DNA from: JBGSKV01 sp041740975
GTDB taxonomy: Bacteria > Bdellovibrionota_B > Oligoflexia > Oligoflexales > JALZUQ01
Assembly: GCA_041740975.1 (NCBI GenBank)
Contig: JBGSKV010000127.1
Coordinates: forward strand, 1 to 64,000
DNA: 64,000 nucleotides
Direction of reading: 5' to 3'
This document shows, piece after piece, positions 35,321-44,695 of this stretch. Position 1 is the first letter of the stretch. Every line of letters begins with the position of its first letter. Under the pieces are notes generated by a model. That model ran no database searches, was not told the DNA's origin, and saw only the letters and a program-made list of their open reading frames with translations. The position numbers and the translations under genes were made by a program.

Positions 35321-36960
35321 CCTTTGGATAAAATTTCAACTCGTACTAATCCGCTTTTATTCAGTACTAACCTGACCAGGTCGAGGTGCGATTTGCGTTT
35401 TGTGTCTTTCTTGCCTTCATAAATCGAGTATCGATTCAACATGTACACGTAGTAACACTTAGGCAAACGTAAGCTTGTGACTTCGTTGTCGCTATCGATT
35501 GCAAGCCTTTTGTAAAATGGGTCGTCAAGCATTGGCAAAAATGAGCTGAAATTAAAGCGGACGATGTCGTGAATAGCTCTCAGTCGTGCGGCTTTGGAGC
35601 GCAGCAGATGTTTGGGCTGTATCACAAACTTCTTCCGATAGTGAATAACGGCACGATCTGATTCTTCAATCCTTAAATGAGTATGTTCTCCCAGTAATTC
35701 GAGAAGGTCTTCCGACAGCTGAGATTTTTTTTTCGAATGGGCGTATTCTTTGATCCTACCCACTGTGATCATCTGAGTGCTGTCGGGATGATAATAAACT
35801 TCGTTGTTATGATCAGGAATATGCCCGCGGATCCCCGAGCGAAAGCGAACGCGTCCCGTTTCTTTGATTCGATCCTTGAGAACGTAGGCAAGAATAAATG
35901 CGCTAATGATAATCAAACCACTAGCGGAAATATTCTGTAGGCTAAGACGCCCAGAAGTGCTCATTTTAATAAGGGTTAGTTCCGCAAAAATCCACCATGC
36001 CGCGGCAATACCTGCTGCAATCATCGGGCCAAACTGCTGCTGAATATAAAAAAGTGGCTTTTGGCGAACGTCCAAATAAAGAACGCTTTGCATGCGTTTC
36101 TTCAAAAAGCTTCTTCTTACGACGTAAGACTCTAGGATTTCAGTAGGACTATTTTCATCCGGATAGAATTTGTACTTTTCCACTGCCATTTGGCGTTTTT
36201 CAGCAATAAAAGCATCGAGAAGTTTCTCCGCATCCCGTTGCGTGATTTTGGATTTCTTTAAAAGATCGAAAGTGTGTTTCACAGTCGCTAAGCAATCCAG
36301 AAAAATATAGAGACAGTATTCCTCGGCATAACCAAGTTCATCAACTATAGGGGCTAGCTCGCTCAATCCAGAATTTTCATAGTACTTACGCACTTCGGCC
36401 ATGCGATCAATGATTTGTTCACCTTCGACGAGAAGCGAGCGGACCATCTCAAACCATTGCTCATCCTCCAGAGTTTCTCGGAGACGATCGGACTGAATTT
36501 CATTGGTGTGTTCCAAAAGCTTGCGCAGCTGGCGAAAGAAAAACCTGTAAAAAGAGCACGTCCACAACCGTACTTCACTAATCGGAAAGTTGAGTGTATC
36601 AATGGACTTGTCGGCGGCTTTGGCGCGTGCCAAATATCGCATTAAGTAAGAAACCGGCGTTGGTTCTCCAGTTTCATCTTCACCCATGATTTTCTTAAAA
36701 GATAGCTTCGGCTGCCTTAAGCGCACAAGTGCCTTGAGGTTTTTGTAAAAATCTTCTCGGCTGTAAGCCTCTTCTTCCAAAATCATCTGATTGGGAAAGA
36801 TAAAATAAGAATCCAAATCAAATGTGTAATTATTGATGCGCATTTCTTCGGAAGAAAAAAAAGGATATCGAAAAATGGCTTCAAAATGCGTTCGGTCGTG
36901 GATCGAATAAGAAGATCGGATAGCTTGCGGATGAATTTTGGTTTCGTCGTTAAGGTTCAC
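35278..36960 (-). CDS. Large protein with two membrane segments, unknown
   Basis: A 560-residue protein with a long hydrophilic helical part (1-305), two membrane segments (about 311-332 and 347-362) and a basic C-terminal domain. The flanks carry many Tyr/Phe and Arg residues. I recognise no domain. The GTG start overlaps the ruvB end by 11 bases, so it belongs to the ruvAB transcript. Confidence 0.8.
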   Translation of the reverse strand: MNLNDETKIHPQAIRSSYSIHDRTHFEAIFRYPFFSSEEMRINNYTFDLDSYFIFPNQMILEEEAYSREDFYKNLKALVRLRQPKLSFKKIMGEDETGEPTPVSYLMRYLARAKAADKSIDTLNFPISEVRLWTCSFYRFFFRQLRKLLEHTNEIQSDRLRETLEDEQWFEMVRSLLVEGEQIIDRMAEVRKYYENSGLSELAPIVDELGYAEEYCLYIFLDCLATVKHTFDLLKKSKITQRDAEKLLDAFIAEKRQMAVEKYKFYPDENSPTEILESYVVRRSFLKKRMQSVLYLDVRQKPLFYIQQQFGPMIAAGIAAAWWIFAELTLIKMSTSGRLSLQNISASGLIIISAFILAYVLKDRIKETGRVRFRSGIRGHIPDHNNEVYYHPDSTQMITVGRIKEYAHSKKKSQLSEDLLELLGEHTHLRIEESDRAVIHYRKKFVIQPKHLLRSKAARLRAIHDIVRFNFSSFLPMLDDPFYKRLAIDSDNEVTSLRLPKCYYVYMLNRYSIYEGKKDTKRKSHLDLVRLVLNKSGLVRVEILSKGQRGLIQKKSSSAT

Positions 36961-38011
36961 TCTTTGTCTTCTTCAAATGATTAACAGCCAGTGCGGTTAC
37001 TTCGCGACCACGCGGACCTCTCATCACCAAGTTTTGATGCACGAGAAAAGGTTCATAAATATCTTCCAAAGTCGCTTTGTCTTCGCCGATGGTTGCCGCC
37101 AGCGCTTCAATGCCGACAGGCCCGCCATTGTATCGCTCTTGGATCATTTCCAAAATAGCGCGGTCCATGTGATCAAGCCCGAGCTCATCTATGTTTAGGC
37201 GTTCAAGCACACGATGGATGAGTTTCAAGTCAACAATTTTTATGCCATCAAAATCAGCGTAGTCCCGAATGCGCTTCAAGAGACGATTGGCGATGCGCGG
37301 TGTTCCACGCGAACGTTTCGCTAGTTCCTCAGCTCCTTCTGGCAGAAGTTCTATCCCCAGGATATCGGCACTGCGGCTAAGAATAAGAGTCAAGGCATCG
37401 GTCTCGTAAAAATCCATGTGTTCCTGAATACCGAAGCGACTGATAAGTGGAGCAGACAATTTGGCAAGTCGAGTCGTGGCTCCAATTAAGGTAAATGGGG
37501 ACAGATTCATTTTTGCGGTGCGTGCGGAGGGGCCTTGCCCAATCGTCAAGTCAACGCAAAAATCTTCCATCGCTGAATATAGAACCTCTTCAATGGCGAT
37601 ATTTAACCGATGAATTTCGTCTATGAACAATACGGAATGCGGTTCTAGTCCAGCTAAAATTCCGGCCAGGTCTCCTGTTTTTTCGATAGCGGGAGCGCTC
37701 GTTTGGACAAAGGGCACATGCAATTCATTGGCGATGATCTTTGCCAACGTGGTTTTGCCAAGCCCAGGCGGGCCATGCAATATGACGTGATCCATAGCCT
37801 GCTTACGACCACGCGCCGCAGAGACATAGACTTTGAGATTTTCAACAACTCTGGTCTGACCAGGAAAACTAGTGAAGTCTTGCGGTCTTAGGCTATTGTC
37901 TTGGGTTGGATTGACTTTTCCATCTGAGTTTTTTTCATCTGGATTTTGAAAGGAATTCATGACGCGTTCAATCGTGGCGCCTTCATTTGCGGTTTCGCGT
38001 GCAGAACTCAT
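36950..38011 (-). CDS. ruvB: Holliday junction helicase motor RuvB
   Basis: A 353-residue AAA+ ATPase that drives branch migration with RuvA. Walker A GPPGLGKTTLAK, Walker B LFIDEIHRL, sensor I IGATTRL and the winged-helix tail (GPVGIEALAATIGED, FLVHQNLVMRGPRGREVT) are intact. An N-terminal tail of about 40 residues is longer than usual. It follows ruvA by 10 bases. Confidence 0.98.
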   Translation of the reverse strand: MSSARETANEGATIERVMNSFQNPDEKNSDGKVNPTQDNSLRPQDFTSFPGQTRVVENLKVYVSAARGRKQAMDHVILHGPPGLGKTTLAKIIANELHVPFVQTSAPAIEKTGDLAGILAGLEPHSVLFIDEIHRLNIAIEEVLYSAMEDFCVDLTIGQGPSARTAKMNLSPFTLIGATTRLAKLSAPLISRFGIQEHMDFYETDALTLILSRSADILGIELLPEGAEELAKRSRGTPRIANRLLKRIRDYADFDGIKIVDLKLIHRVLERLNIDELGLDHMDRAILEMIQERYNGGPVGIEALAATIGEDKATLEDIYEPFLVHQNLVMRGPRGREVTALAVNHLKKTKSEP

Positions 38012-38021
38012 CCTTCACTCC

Positions 38022-38705
38022 TTAAAATAGTTCGCGAGGGGCGGGAACTGCTTTCTTGACTGGTTTTGGGCCATTCAATGTGTTCAATACAACACGCATC
38101 ATCTTTGAAAATTCCCAATCATGGCTTTCGGCGGGTAAATCATTCAATGCTTGTTCGATATCTTTTGATTTAAACCCTAGATTATCTAAGGCCGAGCGAA
38201 TATCGTCCAGTACCTGAGATTCGATAGCATCACCGAAGACATTTCCGGTAATGAGCGGGTCGTTCTTTAGATTTGTTCTATTGTGATAGTAACTCAATTT
38301 TTTTACTTTATTCTTGAGTTCAATAACCACTTTACTAGCCAGCGCAGCGCCGATACCTGGGATAGCTTTAAACGCTTCCGGGCGTTCGAATTCAACTGAT
38401 TGAATGATCGCATCAATTGTCAATGTGGACATAATCGCAAGTGCGACCTTCGGACCTACTTTATTAACACTTAAGAGCATCTCAAAACATTCTCTGTCTT
38501 GATAGGTTTTAAAACCGTAAAGTTGTAGAGCATCTTCTTTGACACGAGTATAAATCCAAAACTCCATATCAGGAGTCTGTTCGGACTTGGGTAAATCAAA
38601 CAGCAGAGTCAGAGGAGTATGAATGCGATATCCCACCCCTTTGACGTCTACTATGAGACCATCGGGTAAGCGCTTAATCGGTTTGCCTTGTAGCCATCCA
38701 ATCAT
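38022..38705 (-). CDS. ruvA: Holliday junction-binding protein RuvA
   Basis: A 227-residue RuvA. The N-terminal OB-fold (MIGWLQGKPIKR) and two helix-hairpin-helix sites (VNKVGPKVALAIMS and IPGIGAALASKVVIEL) are clear; a C-terminal domain that touches RuvB follows a linker. It starts three bases after the HAMP-like gene. Confidence 0.97.
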   Translation of the reverse strand: MIGWLQGKPIKRLPDGLIVDVKGVGYRIHTPLTLLFDLPKSEQTPDMEFWIYTRVKEDALQLYGFKTYQDRECFEMLLSVNKVGPKVALAIMSTLTIDAIIQSVEFERPEAFKAIPGIGAALASKVVIELKNKVKKLSYYHNRTNLKNDPLITGNVFGDAIESQVLDDIRSALDNLGFKSKDIEQALNDLPAESHDWEFSKMMRVVLNTLNGPKPVKKAVPAPRELF

Positions 38706-38708
38706 ATT

Positions 38709-39263
38709 TTATTTTTGAGCGACTCGATCACTGAGATCGCGCTCTAACTCCTTGAGCGATTTGACACAAGTTTCCGTCACATGAGAAGGGTCTTTACTGC
38801 TGAGTTGTTCAATCACCATTTTGATTTTGGCGCGATCTTCTTCAGTTCTCTGCACGAGAGAATCAAAGAAGGCATTCATGTTACGAGCCAAATAATTTAG
38901 CTCGTCTCCTTGCCGTAAAAAAACATGACCTCGATACTGGCCTTCTTCCCCAAACCTCAACCGTCGAACCAATGAAAACATCGGACCAGCAATGCGATGA
39001 GTAATAAAGATTCCGAAAAAAGCGATTGCCCCAATATTCAAGAGCATAGCCAGGACCATGCTGAACAATACAAGTGGAGGTAAAAAGCGAGGAATCCTAA
39101 GAATTTGAAATGCGTAAAGCGGATAAAGAATAGTGACAGCAGTAAATATCGTCGAAATCATTCCTAAAAAAACGGCAATGATTGTAAATCGGAGTTGAAA
39201 GTCTCGATTGATCAGAACAATTTTTTTGTCAGCGAAGGGCGCGGTTGGCTTTTTTGAATCCAT
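38709..39263 (-). CDS. Membrane protein with HAMP-like linker
   Basis: A 184-residue protein with two membrane segments (about 25-50 and 60-90) and then THRIAGPMFSLVRRL, a HAMP-type entry, followed by coiled-coil-like helices. There is no output domain, so it resembles a signalling stub. It is co-transcribed with ruvAB at three bases, though no functional link is known. Similar HAMP stubs occur in deltaproteobacteria. Confidence 0.8.
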   Translation of the reverse strand: MDSKKPTAPFADKKIVLINRDFQLRFTIIAVFLGMISTIFTAVTILYPLYAFQILRIPRFLPPLVLFSMVLAMLLNIGAIAFFGIFITHRIAGPMFSLVRRLRFGEEGQYRGHVFLRQGDELNYLARNMNAFFDSLVQRTEEDRAKIKMVIEQLSSKDPSHVTETCVKSLKELERDLSDRVAQK

Positions 39264-39323
39264 TGGGTTGCCTCAAGTCTCTGCGATAGACAATTTTACT
39301 AGATTTGACTCTTTGAAGCAATG

Positions 39324-39442
39324 TCTGGGGACAGCTACTTTTCACAATCTGGGGACATGTTGTTCAATTCGTCATTTCGACAAGTTCACTTTAACGAATT
39401 GAGTTAAGTGACCCCAGATTGTGAAAAGTAGCTGTCCCCAGA
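39324..39442. repeat. Long hairpin C (31-bp perfect arms), nested
   Basis: Bases 39324-39354 pair perfectly with 39412-39442. The box TCTGGGGACA occurs twice on the left arm (39324-39333 and 39348-39357). The 57-base centre has its own inverted repeat (39365-39372 with 39394-39401). Unlike hairpins A, B and D it has no A/T tract, and it lies between two genes of the same strand (metK and the HAMP-like gene). Confidence 0.85.
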
Positions 39443-39445
39443 AAA

Positions 39446-40603
39446 TTAAAGTGCCGCTTTTAAGCGATCAAGCTTATCGAGCTGTTCCCATGGAAATTCT
39501 TTGCGTCCAAAATGTCCAAATACCGAAGTGGCTTTGTAAATAGGGCGCAATAGGTTGAGTTGCGTAATAATGTCTTTTGGTTTAATCGGGAAAATTTCTC
39601 GCATCAAATTCGCCAGCTTTTCATCTGACAAAGTGCCCGTGCCGTAGGTTTCTACACAAATGCTAACCGGTTCTGCGACTCCAATAGCGTATGCCAATTG
39701 AACGAGACATTTTTCAGCAGCACCTGCCGCGACGATGTGTTTTGCCATATAACGAGCTGCGTAAGCGGCAGAACGATCAACTTTGGAAGGGTCTTTTCCG
39801 GAAAAAGCGCCACCACCGTGAGCGCCATGCCCACCGTATGTGTCGACGATTATTTTACGACCGGTTAGCCCGCAGTCACCATGCGGACCGCCGACAACAA
39901 ATCGTCCTGTCGGATTGATGAAATATCGAGTTTTAGAATCCATCAATTCTTGCGGCAACACTTTCTTAACGCACTCATTGATGACAAAGTCCTTTAAGGT
40001 ATCCTGCGATACTTTTTCGTCATGCTGGGTGGAAAGCACGACGGTGTCTATTCTTTTCAGTTCGCCATTGACGTATTCGGCGGTGATCTGACTCTTAGAG
40101 TCCGGGCGGAGATAATCCACGGCTTTTTGCTTTCTAAGTTCAGAAAGCTTTTGCAAAATTTTGTGAGAGTAATGAATAGTGGTTGGCATGTACTCTGATG
40201 TTTCATTGCAAGCATATCCAAACATCATGCCTTGATCGCCGGCGCCCTGCTCTTGGAATAGACCTTGGCCCGCTGTTACGCCTTGGCTGATATCGGGAGA
40301 CTGTTGACCGACTTTCAAAATAACTTCGCAGCTATCAGCATCAAAGCCATAATCTTTATTGTTGTAACCAATTTCGCGAACAGTTTGTCGCGCAATTTGT
40401 TCATAATCGACTTTTGCAGTCGTGGTAACTTCTCCAGCCACGCAAATCGTATTGGTAGTGACGAGTGATTCACAAGCCACGCGAGCATGAGCATCTTGAG
40501 CTAAGATCGCATCAAGTATGCTATCGCTAATTTGGTCACAGACTTTGTCGGGATGACCGTCGCTTACGGATTCAGATGTAAATAAATAATTCTTCTTCTG
40601 CAT
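39446..40603 (-). CDS. metK: S-adenosylmethionine synthase
   Basis: A 385-residue enzyme that makes AdoMet from methionine and ATP. FTSESVSDGHPDKVCDQISD, GAGDQGMMFGYA and GGGAFSGKDPSKVDRSAAY are the signature sites. It follows truB by 28 bases with GGAG before ATG, so it rides on the rimP-nusA operon. No AdoMet riboswitch fits in that gap. Confidence 0.98.
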   Translation of the reverse strand: MQKKNYLFTSESVSDGHPDKVCDQISDSILDAILAQDAHARVACESLVTTNTICVAGEVTTTAKVDYEQIARQTVREIGYNNKDYGFDADSCEVILKVGQQSPDISQGVTAGQGLFQEQGAGDQGMMFGYACNETSEYMPTTIHYSHKILQKLSELRKQKAVDYLRPDSKSQITAEYVNGELKRIDTVVLSTQHDEKVSQDTLKDFVINECVKKVLPQELMDSKTRYFINPTGRFVVGGPHGDCGLTGRKIIVDTYGGHGAHGGGAFSGKDPSKVDRSAAYAARYMAKHIVAAGAAEKCLVQLAYAIGVAEPVSICVETYGTGTLSDEKLANLMREIFPIKPKDIITQLNLLRPIYKATSVFGHFGRKEFPWEQLDKLDRLKAAL

Positions 40604-40631
40604 GTTTTCTCCAGCTCATTCGTGACCGGGC

Positions 40632-41618
40632 CTAGAGGCCTCTACTCATTCGTACTCGAACCCAGCCTTCATCGTCGGCAGCTTGGGTTTGTGCAATTCC
40701 AAAGGCATTCTGATCTTCACTTAATAACAAGAGCGTTTTTTTGACAAGTGTATTTATAGGGGAAATTGATTCATTTAAAGAATCTCGGAATTCGGCGCTT
40801 TTTAGAAGCACTTCCTGACCATTCCGGAGCTTTGTAACTTTTTCGGGGTCAATTATGGTGAGCTGGAGAATGTCTGGATGCGTTATATTTTGTATGGGGA
40901 CTATGAAACCGTTGAGCTCATCAACGGTGCCACTTTCGATGTGCCCCTGCCGAACGGCATCTTCAATGCGAACCCCTAGTGCTTCGGTGCGTTCCAACTT
41001 TGTAACCGTCGCACAGGTGCCTAGATTGTTGGCAAGGTCCCGCGCAAGGCAACGCACATAAGTGCCTTTTGATACGGTTGCCTTGAGGGTGACCAAAGGC
41101 AAATATAGTTCGATTATCTCAAGCGTATAAATTTGTACGGGTCGTTTCATGGATTGGAGATCTATGGTTTCAGACTTACCCTTTCGCGCCCATTTGTGCA
41201 GAGATTTGCCTTTGAATTTTACCGCAGAATAAATAGGCGGAACCTGTTCGTAAGACCTTGGGAAATTTTGTACTGCCATTCTGACATCAGCTTCTGAAAC
41301 ATGATCTGAAGGTATTGATTTATGAATAGTTCCTTCAGAATCCAGCGAATCCGTTTCGTGACCAAGTTCAAATGAAAAAACATATTCTTTCGGACCGTCG
41401 AGCAGATAGCCTTGCAATTTTGTTGCCTTGCCAATGGCAATGGCTAAGACACCACTTGCCATGGGATCAAGGGTGCCGACATGACCCATTTTTATTTTCG
41501 GTTTTTTAGGAAATTTTTTTTCAATGAATCGCGATACATCTTTCGACGTACAACCAACACTTTTGTTAACGAACAGGATGCCGTCTTTTAACGGCGAAAT
41601 GTAAGAAGGCTCTAGCAT
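40632..41618 (-). CDS. truB: tRNA pseudouridine-55 synthase TruB
   Basis: A 328-residue synthase that makes pseudouridine 55 in the T loop. KMGHVGTLDPMASGVL holds the catalytic aspartate; PPIYSAVKFKGKSLHKWAR and VSKGTYVRCLARDL also fit. The C-terminal 90 residues are longer and less conserved than in E. coli. It lies 15 bases after rbfA. Confidence 0.95.
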   Translation of the reverse strand: MLEPSYISPLKDGILFVNKSVGCTSKDVSRFIEKKFPKKPKIKMGHVGTLDPMASGVLAIAIGKATKLQGYLLDGPKEYVFSFELGHETDSLDSEGTIHKSIPSDHVSEADVRMAVQNFPRSYEQVPPIYSAVKFKGKSLHKWARKGKSETIDLQSMKRPVQIYTLEIIELYLPLVTLKATVSKGTYVRCLARDLANNLGTCATVTKLERTEALGVRIEDAVRQGHIESGTVDELNGFIVPIQNITHPDILQLTIIDPEKVTKLRNGQEVLLKSAEFRDSLNESISPINTLVKKTLLLLSEDQNAFGIAQTQAADDEGWVRVRMSRGL

Positions 41619-41633
41619 CGGCGAAACACACCA

Positions 41634-41972
41634 TTACTGATTAAGTTGCGCCAATAGGCCTTCTATATATGAGCCCGTATCGACGCTTTCGTCGTAATGA
41701 AAATTCAAGGCTGGTACGCGTCGAGTATCGAGTCTTTTCGCGAGTTGCGTGCGCAAATGGCCCTTTACGGCCCCCAAACCCTTTTGAGTCTGTTCGTCGT
41801 TCGCCTTGCCGCGATTCAAGTAGTAAATACTCGCGTGATGATAGTTCTGGCTCAATTTCACTGCGGTGATCGCAACGCCTTCCAGGCGAGGATCACGCAG
41901 TCTTCCGCCAGTGAAGCATTCCGCGACAATATCGCGGATTTGATCAGCCAAGCGTTGTTGATTAATGTTCAT
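41634..41972 (-). CDS. rbfA: Ribosome-binding factor A
   Basis: A 112-residue KH-type 30S maturation factor. IADILAEC-type start (QIRDIVAECFTGGRLRDPRL), VAITAVKLSQNYHHASIYY and the late LNFHYDESVDTGSYIEGLL match the family. The start ATG shares one base with the infB stop (TAATG). Confidence 0.95.
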   Translation of the reverse strand: MNINQQRLADQIRDIVAECFTGGRLRDPRLEGVAITAVKLSQNYHHASIYYLNRGKANDEQTQKGLGAVKGHLRTQLAKRLDTRRVPALNFHYDESVDTGSYIEGLLAQLNQ

Positions 41973-44686
41973 TATAAACTCTGTCTTTCTTCTTCGATCA
42001 CAAATGCTTCGATGATATCGCCCAACTTAATGTCATTGAATCCATCAATGGTGATACCGCATTCATAACCAGAGGCTACTTCACGAACGTCATCTTTAAA
42101 GCGACGCAAAGAACCGATTCTACCTTCGTAAACCACAATGTCGTCACGGATAAGGCGAAGTTTTGCAGCCCTAGTGATCTTGCCGTCAATGACCGACGTC
42201 CCTGCAATGTTACCCACTTTGGAAACGCTGATAAGTTCTCGGACTTCGGCATGACCCTGGATAACTTCTTTAAGAATGGGCGGCAATTTACCGGCCATAA
42301 GACTCTTGATGGCGTCGACGGCATCGTAAATGACGCTGTAATAATTCACCGGAATCGTCAGGCGTTTCGCTTCTTGCTCCAAGTTGCTGGAGGCGCGCAC
42401 ATTGAAACCCACGATCACAGCACCCGAAGCTTGCGCAAGTCGGACGTCCGACTCAGTAATACCGCCCGTTGCTTTGTGAACGACGCGATTCTTAACCTGA
42501 TCAGTGTTGAGTTTCGTAAAGGCATCATGCAGCGCTTCGACGGAACCTTGCGTGTCACCTTTGATGATAACCGGAAGGGTTAACATCAAAGAGTCTTGCA
42601 TTTTACTCAGAAGAGCTTCAATGCCTGTCACATCACTGCGACCACTTTGTGTTTTGAGAATTTGCGCGTGACGCCAGCTGATAATTTCTTTCGAGACTCT
42701 TTCGTTTTCGACAACGTTTACCGGATCGCCGGCCATAGGTACATCGGCAAGGCCGATGATTTCGACGGGAATCGACGGAGTTGCGAATTCGAGAGAATGT
42801 CCGCGATAGTCAACCATCGCGCGCACGTTACCATTTGTTGTGCCTGCCACAATGTAATCGCCTTTTTTCAATGTACCTTTGGTTACCATGAGTGTCGCAA
42901 CCGGGCCGCGACCTTTATCAAGGTGAGCTTCCACAACGGTACACTCGGCAGGGCAATCGTATTGGGCGTTCAAGTCGAGAACCTCGGCTTGAAGAAGAAT
43001 GGCTTCCAAAAGTTTATCGAGACCAATTTTTTCAAGTGCGGAAACTTTTACAAACTGTGTTTCACCGCCCCATTCTTCAGACTGAATACCGTGTTCCATA
43101 AGTTCAGCAAAAACGCGGTCGAGGTTCTTCTCACCTTTGTCGATTTTGTTGATGGCCACAATCAGTGGAACATTAGCGTCTTTTGCGTGGTTGATCGCCT
43201 CGACTGTTTGCGGCATCACACCGTCATCAGCAGCGACAACGAGAACAACGATATCGGTAAGTTTGGCACCACGAGCTCGCATAGAGGAGAAGGCTTCATG
43301 GCCTGGTGTATCGAGGAAAGCAATCACTCTGCCATCTTTTTCCACTGTATAGGCACCAATATGTTGCGTGATACCACCGGCTTCACCGGCTGCAACTTCC
43401 GTTTGACGAATGGCATCGAGGATAGATGTTTTACCATGGTCAACGTGACCCATAACGGTAACAACCGGAGGTCTCGGTCGCATCGCCACATCAGAGTATT
43501 CCTTCGTAGCATCCTTGATGATCGCGTCGTCATTTTTTTCAATGTTTTTGACTTCGTACTGATATTCATTGGCAATCAAACTTGCCGTGTCAAAATCAAG
43601 TACGTCGTTAATCGTGAGCATCTCGCCACCGGTCATCAACTTCTTAATGATATCGCCTGACTTGATACTCAACTGGCGAGCAAGTTCACCAACTTTAATA
43701 TGACTCATCATTTCAACGACGCGGTATTCCGCACGTGGAGTGGTGAGTTTCGTTTTCTTGAGGTCTTTTCGGCGTTTGACATCCTGACGGCGAGCCGAGG
43801 ATCCCGTTGGCGTAAAAGTTCGACGTGCTTTGCTGGCGTTGCGTTCCAATATGGATTCTACGTCATCAATAGCACCAGTTTTGGTAAGATTTTGAAGGGT
43901 ACGCAATTCATTGGTCGAGCGACGTTGTTTAGGTGTAGCGCGACGAATTGCTATTTCTTCGTCTTCTTCTTCTTTCGTCTTTTTAACCGGACGATGTTCG
44001 CCGGCAGTCCGAGAAGTACTATTGGCAAATGGGTCTGCCGGAGCATCCGCAGCATCGGCGGCAGCTTTCGAACCCGTTTTAATTCCTATTCCTGTGACGC
44101 GAACTCCGCGACTATCTTCTCGTCGTGATGTTCTGGCGAATCGTTCTTCTTCAGCTGCTGATCGCTGCTGATGTGCTTCGATTTCTTCCGGTGTCGCGCG
44201 TCGAACAATCGTCGCACCATCACTATTAGGTTTCCTGAATGGCGATCTCGTAGGGGCTGGTGCGGGAGCTTCTGGCTCAACTTCCTTCGCAGAAACTTCT
44301 TGGTCGGAGGTTTGCGTGACTTCGCTAACTTCTTCAGCCGGTTTCTTTTCAGGTTCAGCGCGACGTACGGTGCCACCAACTTCAAACAGTTCAGTCACTT
44401 CTTTTTGGACTTCTTCACCCGTTGAATCTTCGCCTGTGACGACTTTCTTACGGCGACGAATGACTCGTTCCGAAGAAGAAGCAACGGCAGCGGTGGCTTG
44501 ACTCGCAGCTGGCTTGGCAGGTGAGGCAGCTCCGCCAATCAAGGCGCGAATCTTTTCAATATCACCTGGCTGCACAGTGCTTTGGTGACTTGCAATATCG
44601 AAGCCTTCATTTTTCAGTCGCGTAACTAACTGTTTGCTTTCAACACCTAACTCGCGCGCTAATTCGTATACACGAACCTTAGCCAT
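41972..44686 (-). CDS. infB: Translation initiation factor IF-2
   Basis: A 904-residue IF-2. The IF2_N start (RVYELARELGVESKQLVTRL) is followed by a long charged linker, the G domain with GHVDHGKT, DTPGHEAF and NKIDKG, and C-terminal domains ending in the usual beta-barrel. Rich in EE/EEE runs in the linker. It delivers fMet-tRNA to the 30S subunit. It follows nusA by 9 bases. Confidence 0.98.
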   Translation of the reverse strand: MAKVRVYELARELGVESKQLVTRLKNEGFDIASHQSTVQPGDIEKIRALIGGAASPAKPAASQATAAVASSSERVIRRRKKVVTGEDSTGEEVQKEVTELFEVGGTVRRAEPEKKPAEEVSEVTQTSDQEVSAKEVEPEAPAPAPTRSPFRKPNSDGATIVRRATPEEIEAHQQRSAAEEERFARTSRREDSRGVRVTGIGIKTGSKAAADAADAPADPFANSTSRTAGEHRPVKKTKEEEDEEIAIRRATPKQRRSTNELRTLQNLTKTGAIDDVESILERNASKARRTFTPTGSSARRQDVKRRKDLKKTKLTTPRAEYRVVEMMSHIKVGELARQLSIKSGDIIKKLMTGGEMLTINDVLDFDTASLIANEYQYEVKNIEKNDDAIIKDATKEYSDVAMRPRPPVVTVMGHVDHGKTSILDAIRQTEVAAGEAGGITQHIGAYTVEKDGRVIAFLDTPGHEAFSSMRARGAKLTDIVVLVVAADDGVMPQTVEAINHAKDANVPLIVAINKIDKGEKNLDRVFAELMEHGIQSEEWGGETQFVKVSALEKIGLDKLLEAILLQAEVLDLNAQYDCPAECTVVEAHLDKGRGPVATLMVTKGTLKKGDYIVAGTTNGNVRAMVDYRGHSLEFATPSIPVEIIGLADVPMAGDPVNVVENERVSKEIISWRHAQILKTQSGRSDVTGIEALLSKMQDSLMLTLPVIIKGDTQGSVEALHDAFTKLNTDQVKNRVVHKATGGITESDVRLAQASGAVIVGFNVRASSNLEQEAKRLTIPVNYYSVIYDAVDAIKSLMAGKLPPILKEVIQGHAEVRELISVSKVGNIAGTSVIDGKITRAAKLRLIRDDIVVYEGRIGSLRRFKDDVREVASGYECGITIDGFNDIKLGDIIEAFVIEEERQSL

Positions 44687-44695
44687 CTTCTCTCC

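Noticed and set aside
40604..40631. An AdoMet riboswitch before metK
   Set aside because: Only 28 bases separate truB and metK, too few for any known AdoMet aptamer.
42596..43660. A 354-codon frame antisense to infB
   Set aside because: Shadow of the IF-2 gene; no start signal and Cys/His/Phe-rich composition typical of antisense frames.
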